Assembly: GCF_030124325.1 (NCBI RefSeq)
Contig: NZ_JASKLR010000006.1
Coordinates: forward strand, 14,387-78,386
DNA from: Sinorhizobium sp. 8-89
GTDB taxonomy: Bacteria; Pseudomonadota; Alphaproteobacteria; Rhizobiales; Rhizobiaceae
Direction: 5' to 3'
DNA: 64,000 bases
Below are positions 28,454 to 36,844 of the stretch, piece after piece. The notes beneath the pieces were generated by a model that saw only the letters and a program-made list of their open reading frames with translations, made no database searches and had not been told where the DNA came from. A program made the position numbers and the translations under genes. Positions within the stretch are counted from its first letter, which is position 1, and every line of letters starts with the position of its first letter.

Positions 28454-29020
28454 CTACCCGATTCGCACAACGGATTCGGAGACGAACTCGAAGCGGGGAA
28501 TCGCAAGGTTCTCCGGCGCGGGACCCTTGCGGACGCGACCGGCGGTATCATAGTGCGACCCGTGGCAAGGGCAGAACCAGCCCCCGAAATCACCCGCCTG
28601 TCCCAGAGGCACGCAGCCGAGATGCGTGCACACCCCGATCATTACGATCCAGTTCTCCTTCCCCTCCCCGCCGGAGCGGGCATCATCGGTGGCGGGTTGG
28701 TCCTCTGCGAGGTTGGAATTCCGCGCCAGTGGGTCCTTGAGATCATCAAGTGCAGTCGCCCTTGCCGCCTCGATCTCCTGCTGGGTACGGTTGCGAATGA
28801 AAACCGGGCGACCGCGCCATTTGACGGTCAGTGCCATACCCTCCACGAGCGAGGATACGTCCACCTCGATGGACGCCATGGCGAGGGTCGAAGCGTCAGG
28901 GCGCATCTGGTCGATGAATGGCCAAGAGGCGGCCCCGACACCCACGACCCCTGCCATGGCTGTCACCAGATAGAGAAAATCGCGTCGGGTGGGTTCGCGC
29001 GTCTCGTCCATTGCCATCAT
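28454..29020 (-). CDS. petA: Rieske iron-sulfur protein (PetA-like), solitary
   Basis: 188 residues. N-terminal twin-arginine/anchor region ([20 protein letters not shown]) then the Rieske cluster motifs [10 protein letters not shown] and CPCHGSHYD, with [10 protein letters not shown] following. This is the iron-sulfur subunit of cytochrome bc1 complexes. The insert [11 protein letters not shown] is the standard alphaproteobacterial linker. No cytochrome b or c1 gene is near, so it is an extra copy that could join the housekeeping bc1 complex or another acceptor. ATG 29020 has GGGAGGG 8 bp upstream. Confidence 0.9.
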   Translation of the reverse strand: MMAMDETREPTRRDFLYLVTAMAGVVGVGAASWPFIDQMRPDASTLAMASIEVDVSSLVEGMALTVKWRGRPVFIRNRTQQEIEAARATALDDLKDPLARNSNLAEDQPATDDARSGGEGKENWIVMIGVCTHLGCVPLGQAGDFGGWFCPCHGSHYDTAGRVRKGPAPENLAIPRFEFVSESVVRIG

Positions 29021-29221
29021 GCTGCGGCCCTCCCAAGCTTCGCCCGCCCTGCGGACGAGGGAGAAAAGCAATTCTCCGGCAACCCTTCCGAATTGGAGAA
29101 ATGCTCACCGATTTTACATCGCCGCTGCGAGTATTGGAACTTACGGTTTCAGGCGGCGGGCAACCGATCCGCAGCCCAGCGCCTCACAAATGGTCGGCAA
29201 GGGGCTGGCTAGGCGGTTGTG

Positions 29222-29760
29222 TCACAGGCAGAGGCGGGAACCAGCGCCCATTCGCTCCGCGGCGAGCAACGAAAATCCGAGAGCTAGGGCGTTGAGCAAG
29301 TGCCAGATGAAGTGCGTGCCTGTTGGCCAAGACCCACAAAGAGGCCCATCCAGCATGCGGAAGACCAATCCTATAGCGAATACGAAGCCGGCCCCGACAA
29401 GCAGGCGCGGCGTGGGGCCACGGCCAAGGACAGGGACGGCGGTCGCCCACGTTGAAGGTGGCAATTAGACCGGCGCATAAGACGCTGAACTGCCAGCCGG
29501 GATTTCATCAAAGTCTGAAGTGTGGGCGAAGGAACGAGGAGCGGCGCAGTTAAGAAGCCTGCACTCACCAAGCTCAGCCGCAGAAAACGTCTCAACGCCA
29601 CGAAAATGAAAGAGTAAATGACCACCGCGATCGGCAAGATGTCCGCGATCAGCGCCATCTGTTGCTGTGGAACAGGAACGAGCCATGCCAACTGGAGCAG
29701 TCACGGTGGCCAGAACGCATAGCTGCTTGTCGGCCCAGGCGACCCGGGCATCAGCCCGGT
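29222..29760 (-). pseudogene. frameshifted ceramidase-type membrane protein
   Basis: Minus-strand pieces: GSFLFHSNRWR (about 29690), ADILPIAVVIYSFIFVALRR (same place, next frame), and at the end FRMLDGPLCGSWPTGTHFIW then HLLNALALGFSLLAAERMG. These match the bacterial ceramidase/alkaline-phytoceramidase family (GSxLFH, ADxLPI, D..xC....P.GTHFxWHLLN). Frames change at least twice. It would have been a seven-helix membrane protein. Confidence 0.65.
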
Positions 29761-30004
29761 TGTGTATTGTCCTCAGAGTTGGGAAACTTAGGTCTTCATT
29801 GTGGGAACCGACGCTTGCTTCCCAAAACTGGCGCCCGGAAAACCAGGGTGTTGAACGCTTATTCCTCGGTCGGGAATTTACAGCGTACTTATTACATTGG
29901 CACAACCCAAGCGACGTCATCGGATCCCACACAAGCACTGGGTTTCTTGCTGCTTCGGGTGCAACGTAACCTCGCCCCTCATGGGGCCTGACGCCACCCA
30001 GGAT

Positions 30005-30018
30005 TTGATGCGCGTCAA
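30005..30018. promoter_or_regulatory. FNR/FixK-type box
   Basis: TTGATGCGCGTCAA, both half-sites fully matching TTGAY/RTCAA. The centre is 63 bp upstream of the membrane protein start at 30075, the same spacing seen for several other boxes. Confidence 0.8.
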
Positions 30019-30074
30019 GGCGTCATTCACCGAAAGGGTCAAACTGTATCGGTGTTCAAGCGGGAGGTTAGGCG

Positions 30075-30545
30075 ATGCAGACATACTTGGCTCTTCTACG
30101 AGTTCACGTGAGTGCCGGAGTCATTGGGTCGCTGACGATTTTGGCATTCTGGATCTCGACGGTGATGTCGGAATTGTCGGGCAATCATGTTGCAGTTGTT
30201 GCTGTCAAAAATGGCATTCTCTGGGGAATGTTGGTTCTTATACCTGCGATGGTCACCGTCGCTGGAACCGGCTTTAGACTGGCTGGAAAGGCTAAATCGG
30301 CGCTCGTTTGCTCCAAAAAGCGTCGAATGCCCATCATCGGTCTGAATGCAATACTCGTGCTTGCGCCTTGCGCATTCTTTCTCGCGAACCGCGCCTCTGC
30401 AGGTCAGTTTGACACGATGTTTTACGTTGTCCAGGCGATCGAACTCATCGCGGGAGGCACAAACTTGACCTTGATGGGTCTCAACTTTCGGGATGGATTG
30501 ACACTTTCCCGATGGTTGAAGGGCTCGGGGTTGCGCCCCGCCTAG
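30075..30545 (+). CDS. hypothetical four-helix membrane protein
   Basis: 156 residues with about four transmembrane helices (VSAGVIGSLTILAFWISTVM; GILWGMLVLIPAMVTVAG; IIGLNAILVLAPCAFFLANR; VVQAIELIAGGTNLTLMGLN). No family that I can name. A His in LRVHVSAGV and a few others could bind a cofactor, but there is no clear heme pattern. GGGAGG precedes ATG 30075 and an FNR-type box lies upstream, so it is likely induced at low oxygen. A cyclase gene follows 71 bp later on the same strand. Confidence 0.7.
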   Translation: MQTYLALLRVHVSAGVIGSLTILAFWISTVMSELSGNHVAVVAVKNGILWGMLVLIPAMVTVAGTGFRLAGKAKSALVCSKKRRMPIIGLNAILVLAPCAFFLANRASAGQFDTMFYVVQAIELIAGGTNLTLMGLNFRDGLTLSRWLKGSGLRPA

Positions 30546-30616
30546 TCCCGTGGGGTGCGAAACGCGATACTCCTACCCGCGGGTACGCCTATCGTCCGTG
30601 GCGGAGGGGTTTGCTG

Positions 30617-31984
30617 ATGAGGATCTTTCAACTGGGTGCCTATCGAACCGATGCAGGTCGCTCGGTCCCGACCATGACCTCCGTCGAAAACCTGTTCCGG
30701 GAGTCGGAAAACGAAGCCGAATATACGACCGGGTGGGTTCGGATCGCTTTGGGCCTCACCCTGTTTGCGAGTGGTTTCCTCGTTTCCTCCGGTACGACCG
30801 GGCCCGCCGGAGGGTACGACCTGGTTCAAGTTCGTTTTGCGGCGCTCTTCACAATTGGCGCCTTTCTCGTGCTAGGCATCACGTCGTTTCTCCTGGTTGT
30901 CACTCGCTGGTTCAGGCCTTGGATGGCATTCGTCCTTGTCACTTGCGACGCAGCAGTTCTCGGTGTCAGCCTCTTCCTTGGCCTAGATGGCATTGGCCTA
31001 GAGGGTAACTGGGTCGCCGCGATGCCGACTATCTGGGCCGTACCCCTGCTCCTCGCGGTCGGCGCGCTTCGCTATCGGCCACTCGTCCAATTATGGGCCA
31101 CCATTGTAATCATGATCGCCGTCGTTGGCGTCGTCTCCAAGCTTGGTTTTCGTTTGTTCCCGACTGAAGTTGACGTTCACGCATCGCTGGGCGCGTTGGA
31201 ATCAAGCATTGCGCGCCTCTTTTCGCTGTCGCCTTATCTCATGCGCGCAGTCATGCTGACGCTGACCGGCCTGACAACGGCACTGGCAATGGCGCGCTCT
31301 CGCCGCCTACTCATGCGCGCCGTCAGCGAGACGGCTCGGCGCGCAAACCTTGCTCGCTTCCTGCCCGCTGAGATCGCGCCATTAGTGGGGGAAAATGATG
31401 TTGCCACGTGGCGGCAGGGTCGCCGCCAGCAGGCCACCATACTGTTCGTCGATATTCGGGCTTTCACCGCTTTTTCCGAAAAGATGGATCCGGCGAGGCT
31501 ATCGATCTTCGTCTCCTCATTTCGGAGGCGGGTGATGCGTGCGGCGGAGGAATTCGGTGGTGTGGTCGACAAGTTCATTGGAGATGGCGCCCTGCTCGTA
31601 TTCGGCATTCCAGAGCCCCAGAGTGATGATTGCGCCCGCGCTATCGCGTGCGCCCACAAGCTTCTGGCGCTGCTGGATCAATGGAACGTCAAACGCGGAT
31701 TTGATCCACCTGTCCGGGTGGGCATTGGCATCCACACAGGTGAGACCTATTGTGGGATAGTTGGGGACGATCTCCGACTGGAATTCACGGTGCTTGGCGA
31801 CGCTGTGAACGTGGCCGCCAAGATTGAACAGGCTACCAAGCGGTATAATACCGCGCTCTTGGCTTCCGAGACTGTGGTGATGCAGGCGGGGCAACAACGC
31901 ACATGGCAGGAGGTTGGTCGTGAGTCGCTGGGCGGGCGCGGCGAGCATCTGGCCATTCTTTGCCCGCATGGGCACAAAGTCTAG
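30617..31984 (+). CDS. membrane-anchored class III cyclase, paralog
   Basis: 455 residues. Five to six N-terminal helices (IALGLTLFASGFLVSSG; FAALFTIGAFLVLGITSFLL; MAFVLVTCDAAVLGVSLFLG) and a C-terminal cyclase domain. Metal Asp residues are present (LFVDIRAFTAF and KFIGDGALLVFG). In the transition-state motif LGDAVNVAAKIEQ, Lys replaces the usual Arg (the paralog at 25841 has NVAQR), which may lower or change activity. I chose ATG 30617 with GGAGGGG 8 bp upstream. Possibly co-transcribed with the membrane protein before it. Confidence 0.87.
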   Translation: MRIFQLGAYRTDAGRSVPTMTSVENLFRESENEAEYTTGWVRIALGLTLFASGFLVSSGTTGPAGGYDLVQVRFAALFTIGAFLVLGITSFLLVVTRWFRPWMAFVLVTCDAAVLGVSLFLGLDGIGLEGNWVAAMPTIWAVPLLLAVGALRYRPLVQLWATIVIMIAVVGVVSKLGFRLFPTEVDVHASLGALESSIARLFSLSPYLMRAVMLTLTGLTTALAMARSRRLLMRAVSETARRANLARFLPAEIAPLVGENDVATWRQGRRQQATILFVDIRAFTAFSEKMDPARLSIFVSSFRRRVMRAAEEFGGVVDKFIGDGALLVFGIPEPQSDDCARAIACAHKLLALLDQWNVKRGFDPPVRVGIGIHTGETYCGIVGDDLRLEFTVLGDAVNVAAKIEQATKRYNTALLASETVVMQAGQQRTWQEVGRESLGGRGEHLAILCPHGHKV

Positions 31985-32184
31985 CGATTGAAGCGCGCCG
32001 GCAGACTTAACCCGGGAACTGGGGAAACTACCCTACGAGTGGATCGTCGAACGCTAACGCGTTCGTCCGGTCCTCACGGCCGCTCAAGGGCAGGACCGAA
32101 TCTCCGTTCCCTGCTTGGTGCCGGTCGCAGTTGGCCGGAAACCTCAGAGGAGCGCAAGCGGCAAAATATCGGTGCCGCCGGCGC

Positions 32185-32398
32185 GTTGCCGTCGATCACT
32201 GACCCGTTGCGAGCTCCCAGGGTACCCCGGATCTTCCGAAGAAGCAGGAGATCGAGGGGCGCGCCGAGATGACTTGCGACTTCTGCCATGCACCTTCGCG
32301 TGATAGCGCGAGCGCAACGACGTCTTTGCCCCGATGGTGTTCGAGCGCCTCGCCAACTATTTTCCCGCCTCGGTCCGGTTCGAGAAGCGCATTTGCCT
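32185..32398 (-). pseudogene. phosphoribosyltransferase remnant
   Basis: Read on the minus strand in shifting frames: MRFSNRTEAGK, IVGEALEHHRGKDVVALALS and AEVASHLGAPLDLLLLRKIR. This is the N-terminal half of the PRTase family typified by F.(D)R.EAG..LA..L..Y.G.DVVVLALPRGG...A.EVA..L.APLD...VRKIG. It sits directly after a hydrolase remnant, the same order as at 51.2-52.0 kb. Stops and frame changes make it non-functional. Confidence 0.65.
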
Positions 32399-32790
32399 AT
32401 CTCCGTTCCCGTTCGTCTTCGTGCTGGCGACAATAGCGGCTGAACCACTCCGCTGTAGCGGCGGCAACGACATCGAGCGCTCCCGGTTCCGAGAACAGGT
32501 GGGTGGCGCCCGGAACGTGCAGCTTCCTGGGACCGGCGAGCGCCGCCAAGGCGGCCCGGTTCAGCCGAGAATATCATGATCCGATCCCCCCACGATCAGG
32601 AGCGTCGGTATTCTGACTTCTTCGAGTGTTCCCGCCAGATCCGGGCGACCGCCTCCCACGAGTAATGCGGACACGTGATCGCCGAGCTCGGCCGCCACTT
32701 CAAGAGCCGCTGCAGCGCCGGTGCTCACGCCGAAAAGCCGGACCGGGAGGCTTCGCGTACAGTTGGCCGTCAACGCCGACCTGCATGCTT
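32399..32790 (-). pseudogene. truncated, frameshifted alpha/beta hydrolase (paralog of the gene at 51364)
   Basis: The frame SLPVRLFGVSTGAAAALEVA, GGRPDLAGTLEEVRIPTLLI, VGGSDHDILG is very close to the intact protein at 51364-52050. A one-base loss near 32566 shifts to LNRAALAALAGPRKL, THLFSEPGALDVV and ends as in the intact copy. The N-terminal 40 percent is missing. The nucleophile motif GVSTGAA is kept. This is an old duplicate, with many silent and some amino-acid differences. Confidence 0.8.
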
Positions 32791-33049
32791 TGCTGCGAGG
32801 AAGGTTTGTTCACTCTGCTGTTGGGTTCATGCCTAAGAGAAAGACGCCCTGCTACGCCGCTCGGTTGCCATGGCGAGATCGTCCGCCGCGCCGCTCGAGG
32901 CTCCGCCGCAGATCAGCCTTGGGCCAACCGGCCAGCGTGCTGACGCACTCCTCGAGTTCACCGAAGATGTGACGACCGCTGATGAAAGTGGAACAGGGCA
33001 CGCTGTGCAACCGGGCAGACAGGGCTTTGGATAGCATCCCGAGGCGTAT

Positions 33050-34039
33050 TCAATCGATGTCGATGACGAGCTTGCCGTTCGCCTGCCGGTTCTCGATGAG
33101 GTTATGCGCATCAGCAACGGTGTCGAGACTGAAGCGGCGCGGATCGAGCTTGGGAATCAGCTTTCCGGCTTCGACCAACCGCGTCGCCTCCCGCATGATC
33201 TCTCCATGATGGTCGCGGCCCTCTCCGGTCAGAAGCGGGATCAGCGTGAATACACCTGAATAGGTGGCGGCTTTGAACGAGAGCGGCGCCAGCGCATGCG
33301 CGCCCCAGCCGAGGCTGCTGACTACATGGCCGAAGCGCGAAACGCCCTTGAAAGCCGTGTCGAGAGCCGGCCCGCCGACTGTATCATAGACCACATCGAA
33401 ACCCTTGCCATCGGTCAGGCGCTCGACGTAGCTCTCAACGCTCTCGGCGGTATGGTCGATCGGCGTTGCCCCCAATCCGCGAATATAATCCGCCTTGCTC
33501 GATGAATCGGCGCCGTAGACGTTCGCACCCGTCGCGACCGCGATCTGGATCGCCATGTGCCCGACCCCACCACCTCCGCCGAGAATGAGAACTGTCTGAT
33601 CTGCCGTGAGCTTGACGCGATCCATTAATCCTTCCCAGGCAGTGACGAATACGAGCGGCAAGGCGGCCGCCTCGCGCATCGAAAGATTGGAAGGCTTGCA
33701 AGCGACCAGCCTGGCATCCACGGCGGCATATTCGGCGAGAGAGCCCTGATTGCCGCCTACGCCGCCGGTCATGCCATAAACCTCGTCGTCCCTGCGGAAC
33801 CCCTGAACGTCTTCGCCGACCTCTTCGACGACGCCTGCAAGGTCGATGCCGAGAACGGCCGGAAGCAGGTGGCGGGCGTGGGCTGCCCTACCGGCGCGGA
33901 TCTTTGTATCGAGCGGATTTACACCGCTCGCCTTGATCCGGACGAGAACTTGGCCCGATCCCGGTACGGGTCGCTTGGTATCTGCAATGCGGAACGGGGC
34001 CCCAGCGGCCTCGAGGATGGCGGATTTCATGGTGGGCAT
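33050..34039 (-). CDS. medium-chain zinc-type oxidoreductase / quinone oxidoreductase
   Basis: 329 residues of the MDR superfamily. GroES-like N-terminal part with VRIKASGVNPLDTKIRAG, DLAGVVEEVGEDVQGF and the nucleotide site VLILGGGGGVGHMAIQIAVA (GGxGGVG) followed by GADSSSKADYIRGLGA. Catalytic zinc ligands of alcohol dehydrogenases are absent, as in quinone oxidoreductases, so it likely reduces quinones or enones with NADPH. ATG 34039 has AGGAGG 7 bp upstream. Divergent from a LysR gene, a frequent arrangement for this family. Confidence 0.87.
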   Translation of the reverse strand: MPTMKSAILEAAGAPFRIADTKRPVPGSGQVLVRIKASGVNPLDTKIRAGRAAHARHLLPAVLGIDLAGVVEEVGEDVQGFRRDDEVYGMTGGVGGNQGSLAEYAAVDARLVACKPSNLSMREAAALPLVFVTAWEGLMDRVKLTADQTVLILGGGGGVGHMAIQIAVATGANVYGADSSSKADYIRGLGATPIDHTAESVESYVERLTDGKGFDVVYDTVGGPALDTAFKGVSRFGHVVSSLGWGAHALAPLSFKAATYSGVFTLIPLLTGEGRDHHGEIMREATRLVEAGKLIPKLDPRRFSLDTVADAHNLIENRQANGKLVIDID

Positions 34040-34088
34040 TTGATGCCTCCTGTCACTATTGCTTAAGGGATACTGCGACATTCCTGAT

Positions 34089-34125
34089 TGCATGGAAATC
34101 AACAATGTTGTTTGATAATCATGCA
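34089..34125. promoter_or_regulatory. nested inverted repeat in divergent promoter, probable LysR operator
   Basis: TGCATG (34089-34094) pairs with CATGCA (34120-34125), and inside ATCAACA pairs with TGTTGTTTGAT (34098-34116) with one bulge. It is located between the divergent oxidoreductase and lysR starts, where LysR-type regulators usually bind. Confidence 0.5.
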
Positions 34126-34152
34126 GTATTGCATGGCATCCCGGAGGTTTTC

Positions 34153-35055
34153 ATGGAATGGAGTGACATCCCGCTCTTTCTGGCGATCGCACGGGAAGGC
34201 ACCTTGGGCGCTGCTGCCCGCAAGCTGGGTCTAACGCAGCCGACCATGGGCAGACGCCTGAAAGCGCTGGAAGAGGCTATGGGCCAAAAACTGTTCCAGA
34301 GGACCAGCGACGGATTTGTGCTGACGGACGAGGGCGTGCTGGTGCTTGCCCATGCCGAGCGAATGGAAGAGGAAGCACTCGGCATCACCCGCGGGCTGGC
34401 CGGCAGCGACGGACAACTGGATGGCCAGCTAAGAGTCTCCTGTTCCGACTGGTTCGGCATTCACGTGCTCGCCCCGATCCTGTCCGGCTTTTCAAGAAGG
34501 CATCCGAAGGTGACGGTCGAGTTGCTCACGGATGCAAGGTTGCTGAACCTTTCGCGGCGCGACGCAGATCTCGTTTTTCGTATCAGGCCGTTTACCGAGC
34601 CCGAGGTCATATCACGCAAGTTGATGACCATCCCGTATGGCCTCTATGCGGCTGCAGACATGCCCAATCCCGCCTATGATGGCCGCGGTGACGTGCCGTT
34701 GGTGACGATGGACGAGGCCTTCGGAAACATGCCGGACGTCGCCTGGCTCAGGGGGCTTTTCCCCGAAGCGCCAATCGTCATGCGAAGCAACAGTCGCGAC
34801 GTGCAGGCGCGCCTGTGCCTCGGAGGCGCCGGTCTCGCGGTGCTGCCGCGACCACTTGGCGACAACATGAAAGGATTGAAACTGCTCTATCCGCCCACGA
34901 GTCCGCCGAGCCGGGACACTTGGCTCGGCTATCACCGCGATCTGCGGCGCCTGCCCAGGCTCAGAGCACTTCTGGATATCGCGATCCAGAGCGTCGGCGA
35001 GCCTGAACCAATGCATCGAGTCGCCAAGCATGAGGGTGCTGGCACGACGCGGTGA
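34153..35055 (+). CDS. LysR-family transcriptional regulator
   Basis: 300 residues. N-terminal winged helix (FLAIAREGTLGAAARKLGLT, QPTMGRRLKALEEAMGQKLF) typical of LysR DNA-binding domains, followed by a periplasmic-binding-like effector domain starting about LDGQLRVSCSDWFG. GGAGG lies 6 bp before ATG 34153. It most probably controls the divergent oxidoreductase; the effector is unknown. Confidence 0.9.
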   Translation: MEWSDIPLFLAIAREGTLGAAARKLGLTQPTMGRRLKALEEAMGQKLFQRTSDGFVLTDEGVLVLAHAERMEEEALGITRGLAGSDGQLDGQLRVSCSDWFGIHVLAPILSGFSRRHPKVTVELLTDARLLNLSRRDADLVFRIRPFTEPEVISRKLMTIPYGLYAAADMPNPAYDGRGDVPLVTMDEAFGNMPDVAWLRGLFPEAPIVMRSNSRDVQARLCLGGAGLAVLPRPLGDNMKGLKLLYPPTSPPSRDTWLGYHRDLRRLPRLRALLDIAIQSVGEPEPMHRVAKHEGAGTTR

Positions 35056-35651
35056 TATTTCTCGAAGGTCTTCTCCTAGACGACGCGATTGGCGATCTCG
35101 GTCTCGACAGTGACGAACACTACACCCTTGGCAGAGGTCGGCCGGTTCCAGACCAGAGCCTCGGACCAGCCATCGGGGTCGAATGCATTGCGATTTTACC
35201 CTGACTTGGCAGGTTCTTCCGTCTGCACCCGCGCAAGGCTGTGGGTGGCACAATCGCGCTCGCTGCAGACCTCGCCCGAGACTTCGCGGCGCCGCGTCTC
35301 GAGTTCTTCGCTGTAGCGACGCAGCGGGTGGCGTTCGGTCAATAGGCCGACAAGCGGTGCTTCTGTATCAACCTTCGGCGGCGCCCATAGAAGACTCTGG
35401 TTCCGCCGAATTTCAGGCGGCATTGTCCTCAGCCTCGCTGCTGTCGTTGAGAGGCTCAGGGACGGAAACAATGTCTACGACGGGGACACCGATCGCGCGG
35501 AGGCGTCGTGTCGTGCGCTTTGTCATAGCCCATCCGGCCATCCTGCTTGGTGCCAGCATTGGAGTTGCCGAGTGGGCCTTGCAACATGAAACGGAAAACG
35601 TCGGCGACTGCGCGCGCTGTGACGGCCTCTTCGACGCTGTCGAGGTATAGC
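35056..35651. other. gene-poor stretch with unidentified remnants
   Basis: About 600 bp. On the minus strand at 35471-35196 a frame contains APLVGLLTERHPLRRYSEEL, which resembles the end of a CBS domain as in chloride channels, and just upstream in another frame VVDIVSVPEPLNDSSEAED. These could be parts of one decayed gene, but I cannot name it with confidence. No intact gene is seen. Confidence 0.35.
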
Positions 35652-36080
35652 CTACCGCGCCGGATCTAGTCGCGCGAACTGCGCCGCTTCGCTGATATCC
35701 AACTTCCGAGCGGTGTCTGACGACGATAAAGGCGCAGGTTGCCTTTCACGCGAAGACTGCGGTTGGCGTTCGGTGCTGCAGAAGAGGTCGAGGAGCAGGC
35801 CCATGACCGCTTCGACCCGCTCGTCGGCGACGGAGTAGTATATCGTGCGCGACTCCCGGCGCGTCTTGACCAGGCCTGCCTGGCGCAGTTCCGCAAGCTG
35901 TTGCGAAAGTGTCGGCTGCTTCAGCCCAAGATCATTCTGGATGTCGCTGACTGAGCGCTCCTGCTGAGCGATATGGCAGAGCAGCATAAGGCGGCTTGGT
36001 GTGCTGAACAACCGCATGAATTCGGCCGCCTGTGCCGCATTGTCCTGCAATGCTTCCACGGGGATGTCTTTCCTCATCAT
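35652..36080 (-). CDS. bigR: BigR/SqrR-type ArsR-family repressor, persulfide sensor
   Basis: 142 residues. Winged helix with SVSDIQNDLGLKQPTLSQQL and AELRQAGLVKTRRESRTIYY, typical of ArsR repressors. Two Cys are placed as in BigR/SqrR: Cys35 in MLLCHIA and Cys101 in LLDLFCST, the pair that forms a disulfide or polysulfide bridge when persulfides rise. No metal-site ELCV motif is seen. Its start overlaps the peroxiredoxin stop (ATGA), so the two form an operon, and an AT-rich dyad upstream of the divergent persulfide dioxygenase gene is the likely operator. Confidence 0.88.
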   Translation of the reverse strand: MMRKDIPVEALQDNAAQAAEFMRLFSTPSRLMLLCHIAQQERSVSDIQNDLGLKQPTLSQQLAELRQAGLVKTRRESRTIYYSVADERVEAVMGLLLDLFCSTERQPQSSRERQPAPLSSSDTARKLDISEAAQFARLDPAR

Positions 36081-36721
36081 GCGACCCGTTCCCGATAGTA
36101 CCAGGCGCCCTTCGACCCATTGGCCGTTTCCGCCTCCTCCATGGTCACTGCCGGCTGTTCCACAAGCGGATCACCAGACCGCCAGCCCTCTGGCGTGGAT
36201 GCGCCTTCCCTCAGGGATGCCTGCAAGGCTTCGACAAGGCGAAGAAGTTCGTCCACGGACCGGCCGACATTCATGGGATACCAGACGATGGCACGGATGA
36301 CGCCTTCAGGATCGATGACATAGGTGGCCCGGACTGTGGCGCTGCTCGGCGAGGCACTGTCGAGCATGCCATAGGCCTGCGCGATCGCCATCGACGGGTC
36401 CTCGATCAGCGGGAAATCAACTTTGACCCCGAAGCTCCGCTCGATATCGCGCAACCAGGCTACATGCGCGTAGAGGCTGTCCACAGAAAGACCCAACAGT
36501 TCACACTCGAGTGCCGCGAATCTCTCCTTTGCGCGTGCCAAGGCCATAAATTCGCTCGTGCAAACCGGAGTGAAATCCGCCGGGTGCGAAAAGAACAGGA
36601 CCCAGCGGCCACGATAGGAGGCAAGCGACACGTCCCCCGCCGTCGATCGAGCCGAGAAGCCAGGCGCAATATCGTTGATCCTGAGAGACCGCACCTCGGC
36701 CCCCGAAGCGGTGTCGTTCAT
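36077..36721 (-). CDS. peroxiredoxin, 1-Cys (Prx6-like) type
   Basis: 214 residues. The active site is SHPADFTPVCTSE with peroxidatic Cys54. The C-terminal half (VRATYVIDPEGVIRAIVWYP; PEGWRSGDPLV) is typical of Prx6/AhpC-TSA 1-Cys proteins. It reduces peroxides and probably organic polysulfides or hydroperoxides formed under sulfide stress. It is transcribed with bigR and divergently from the persulfide dioxygenase gene, sharing the dyad-bearing promoter region. Confidence 0.9.
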   Translation of the reverse strand: MNDTASGAEVRSLRINDIAPGFSARSTAGDVSLASYRGRWVLFFSHPADFTPVCTSEFMALARAKERFAALECELLGLSVDSLYAHVAWLRDIERSFGVKVDFPLIEDPSMAIAQAYGMLDSASPSSATVRATYVIDPEGVIRAIVWYPMNVGRSVDELLRLVEALQASLREGASTPEGWRSGDPLVEQPAVTMEEAETANGSKGAWYYRERVA

Positions 36722-36786
36722 TCCAAATCTCCTGACCGGTCATGCTTCTTCGCCTATAGCTCAGAAGTTTTCGCGTTTCCATCAAA

Positions 36787-36822
36787 TACATACTTGCATA
36801 TTTAATGTAAATATATGTAAGG
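36787..36822. promoter_or_regulatory. AT-rich dyad, probable BigR operator
   Basis: CTTGCATATTT (36793-36803) is an imperfect inverted repeat of AATATATGTAAG (36810-36821) in an AT-rich island of this GC-rich DNA. BigR boxes are AT-rich dyads of this kind. Position between divergent peroxiredoxin and persulfide dioxygenase genes allows control of both. Confidence 0.65.
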
Positions 36823-36844
36823 AGTCCAACCAGGAGGTTAAGCC

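Noticed and set aside
32833-33045. Minus-strand frame of about 60-90 codons between the hydrolase relic and the oxidoreductase, considered as another gene remnant.
   Set aside because: The peptide looks partly protein-like but matches no family I can name; evidence is too weak to list.
35196-35471. Minus-strand piece resembling the CBS end of a chloride channel.
   Set aside because: Only about twenty residues are suggestive and the surrounding frames are broken; noted only within the gene-poor stretch.
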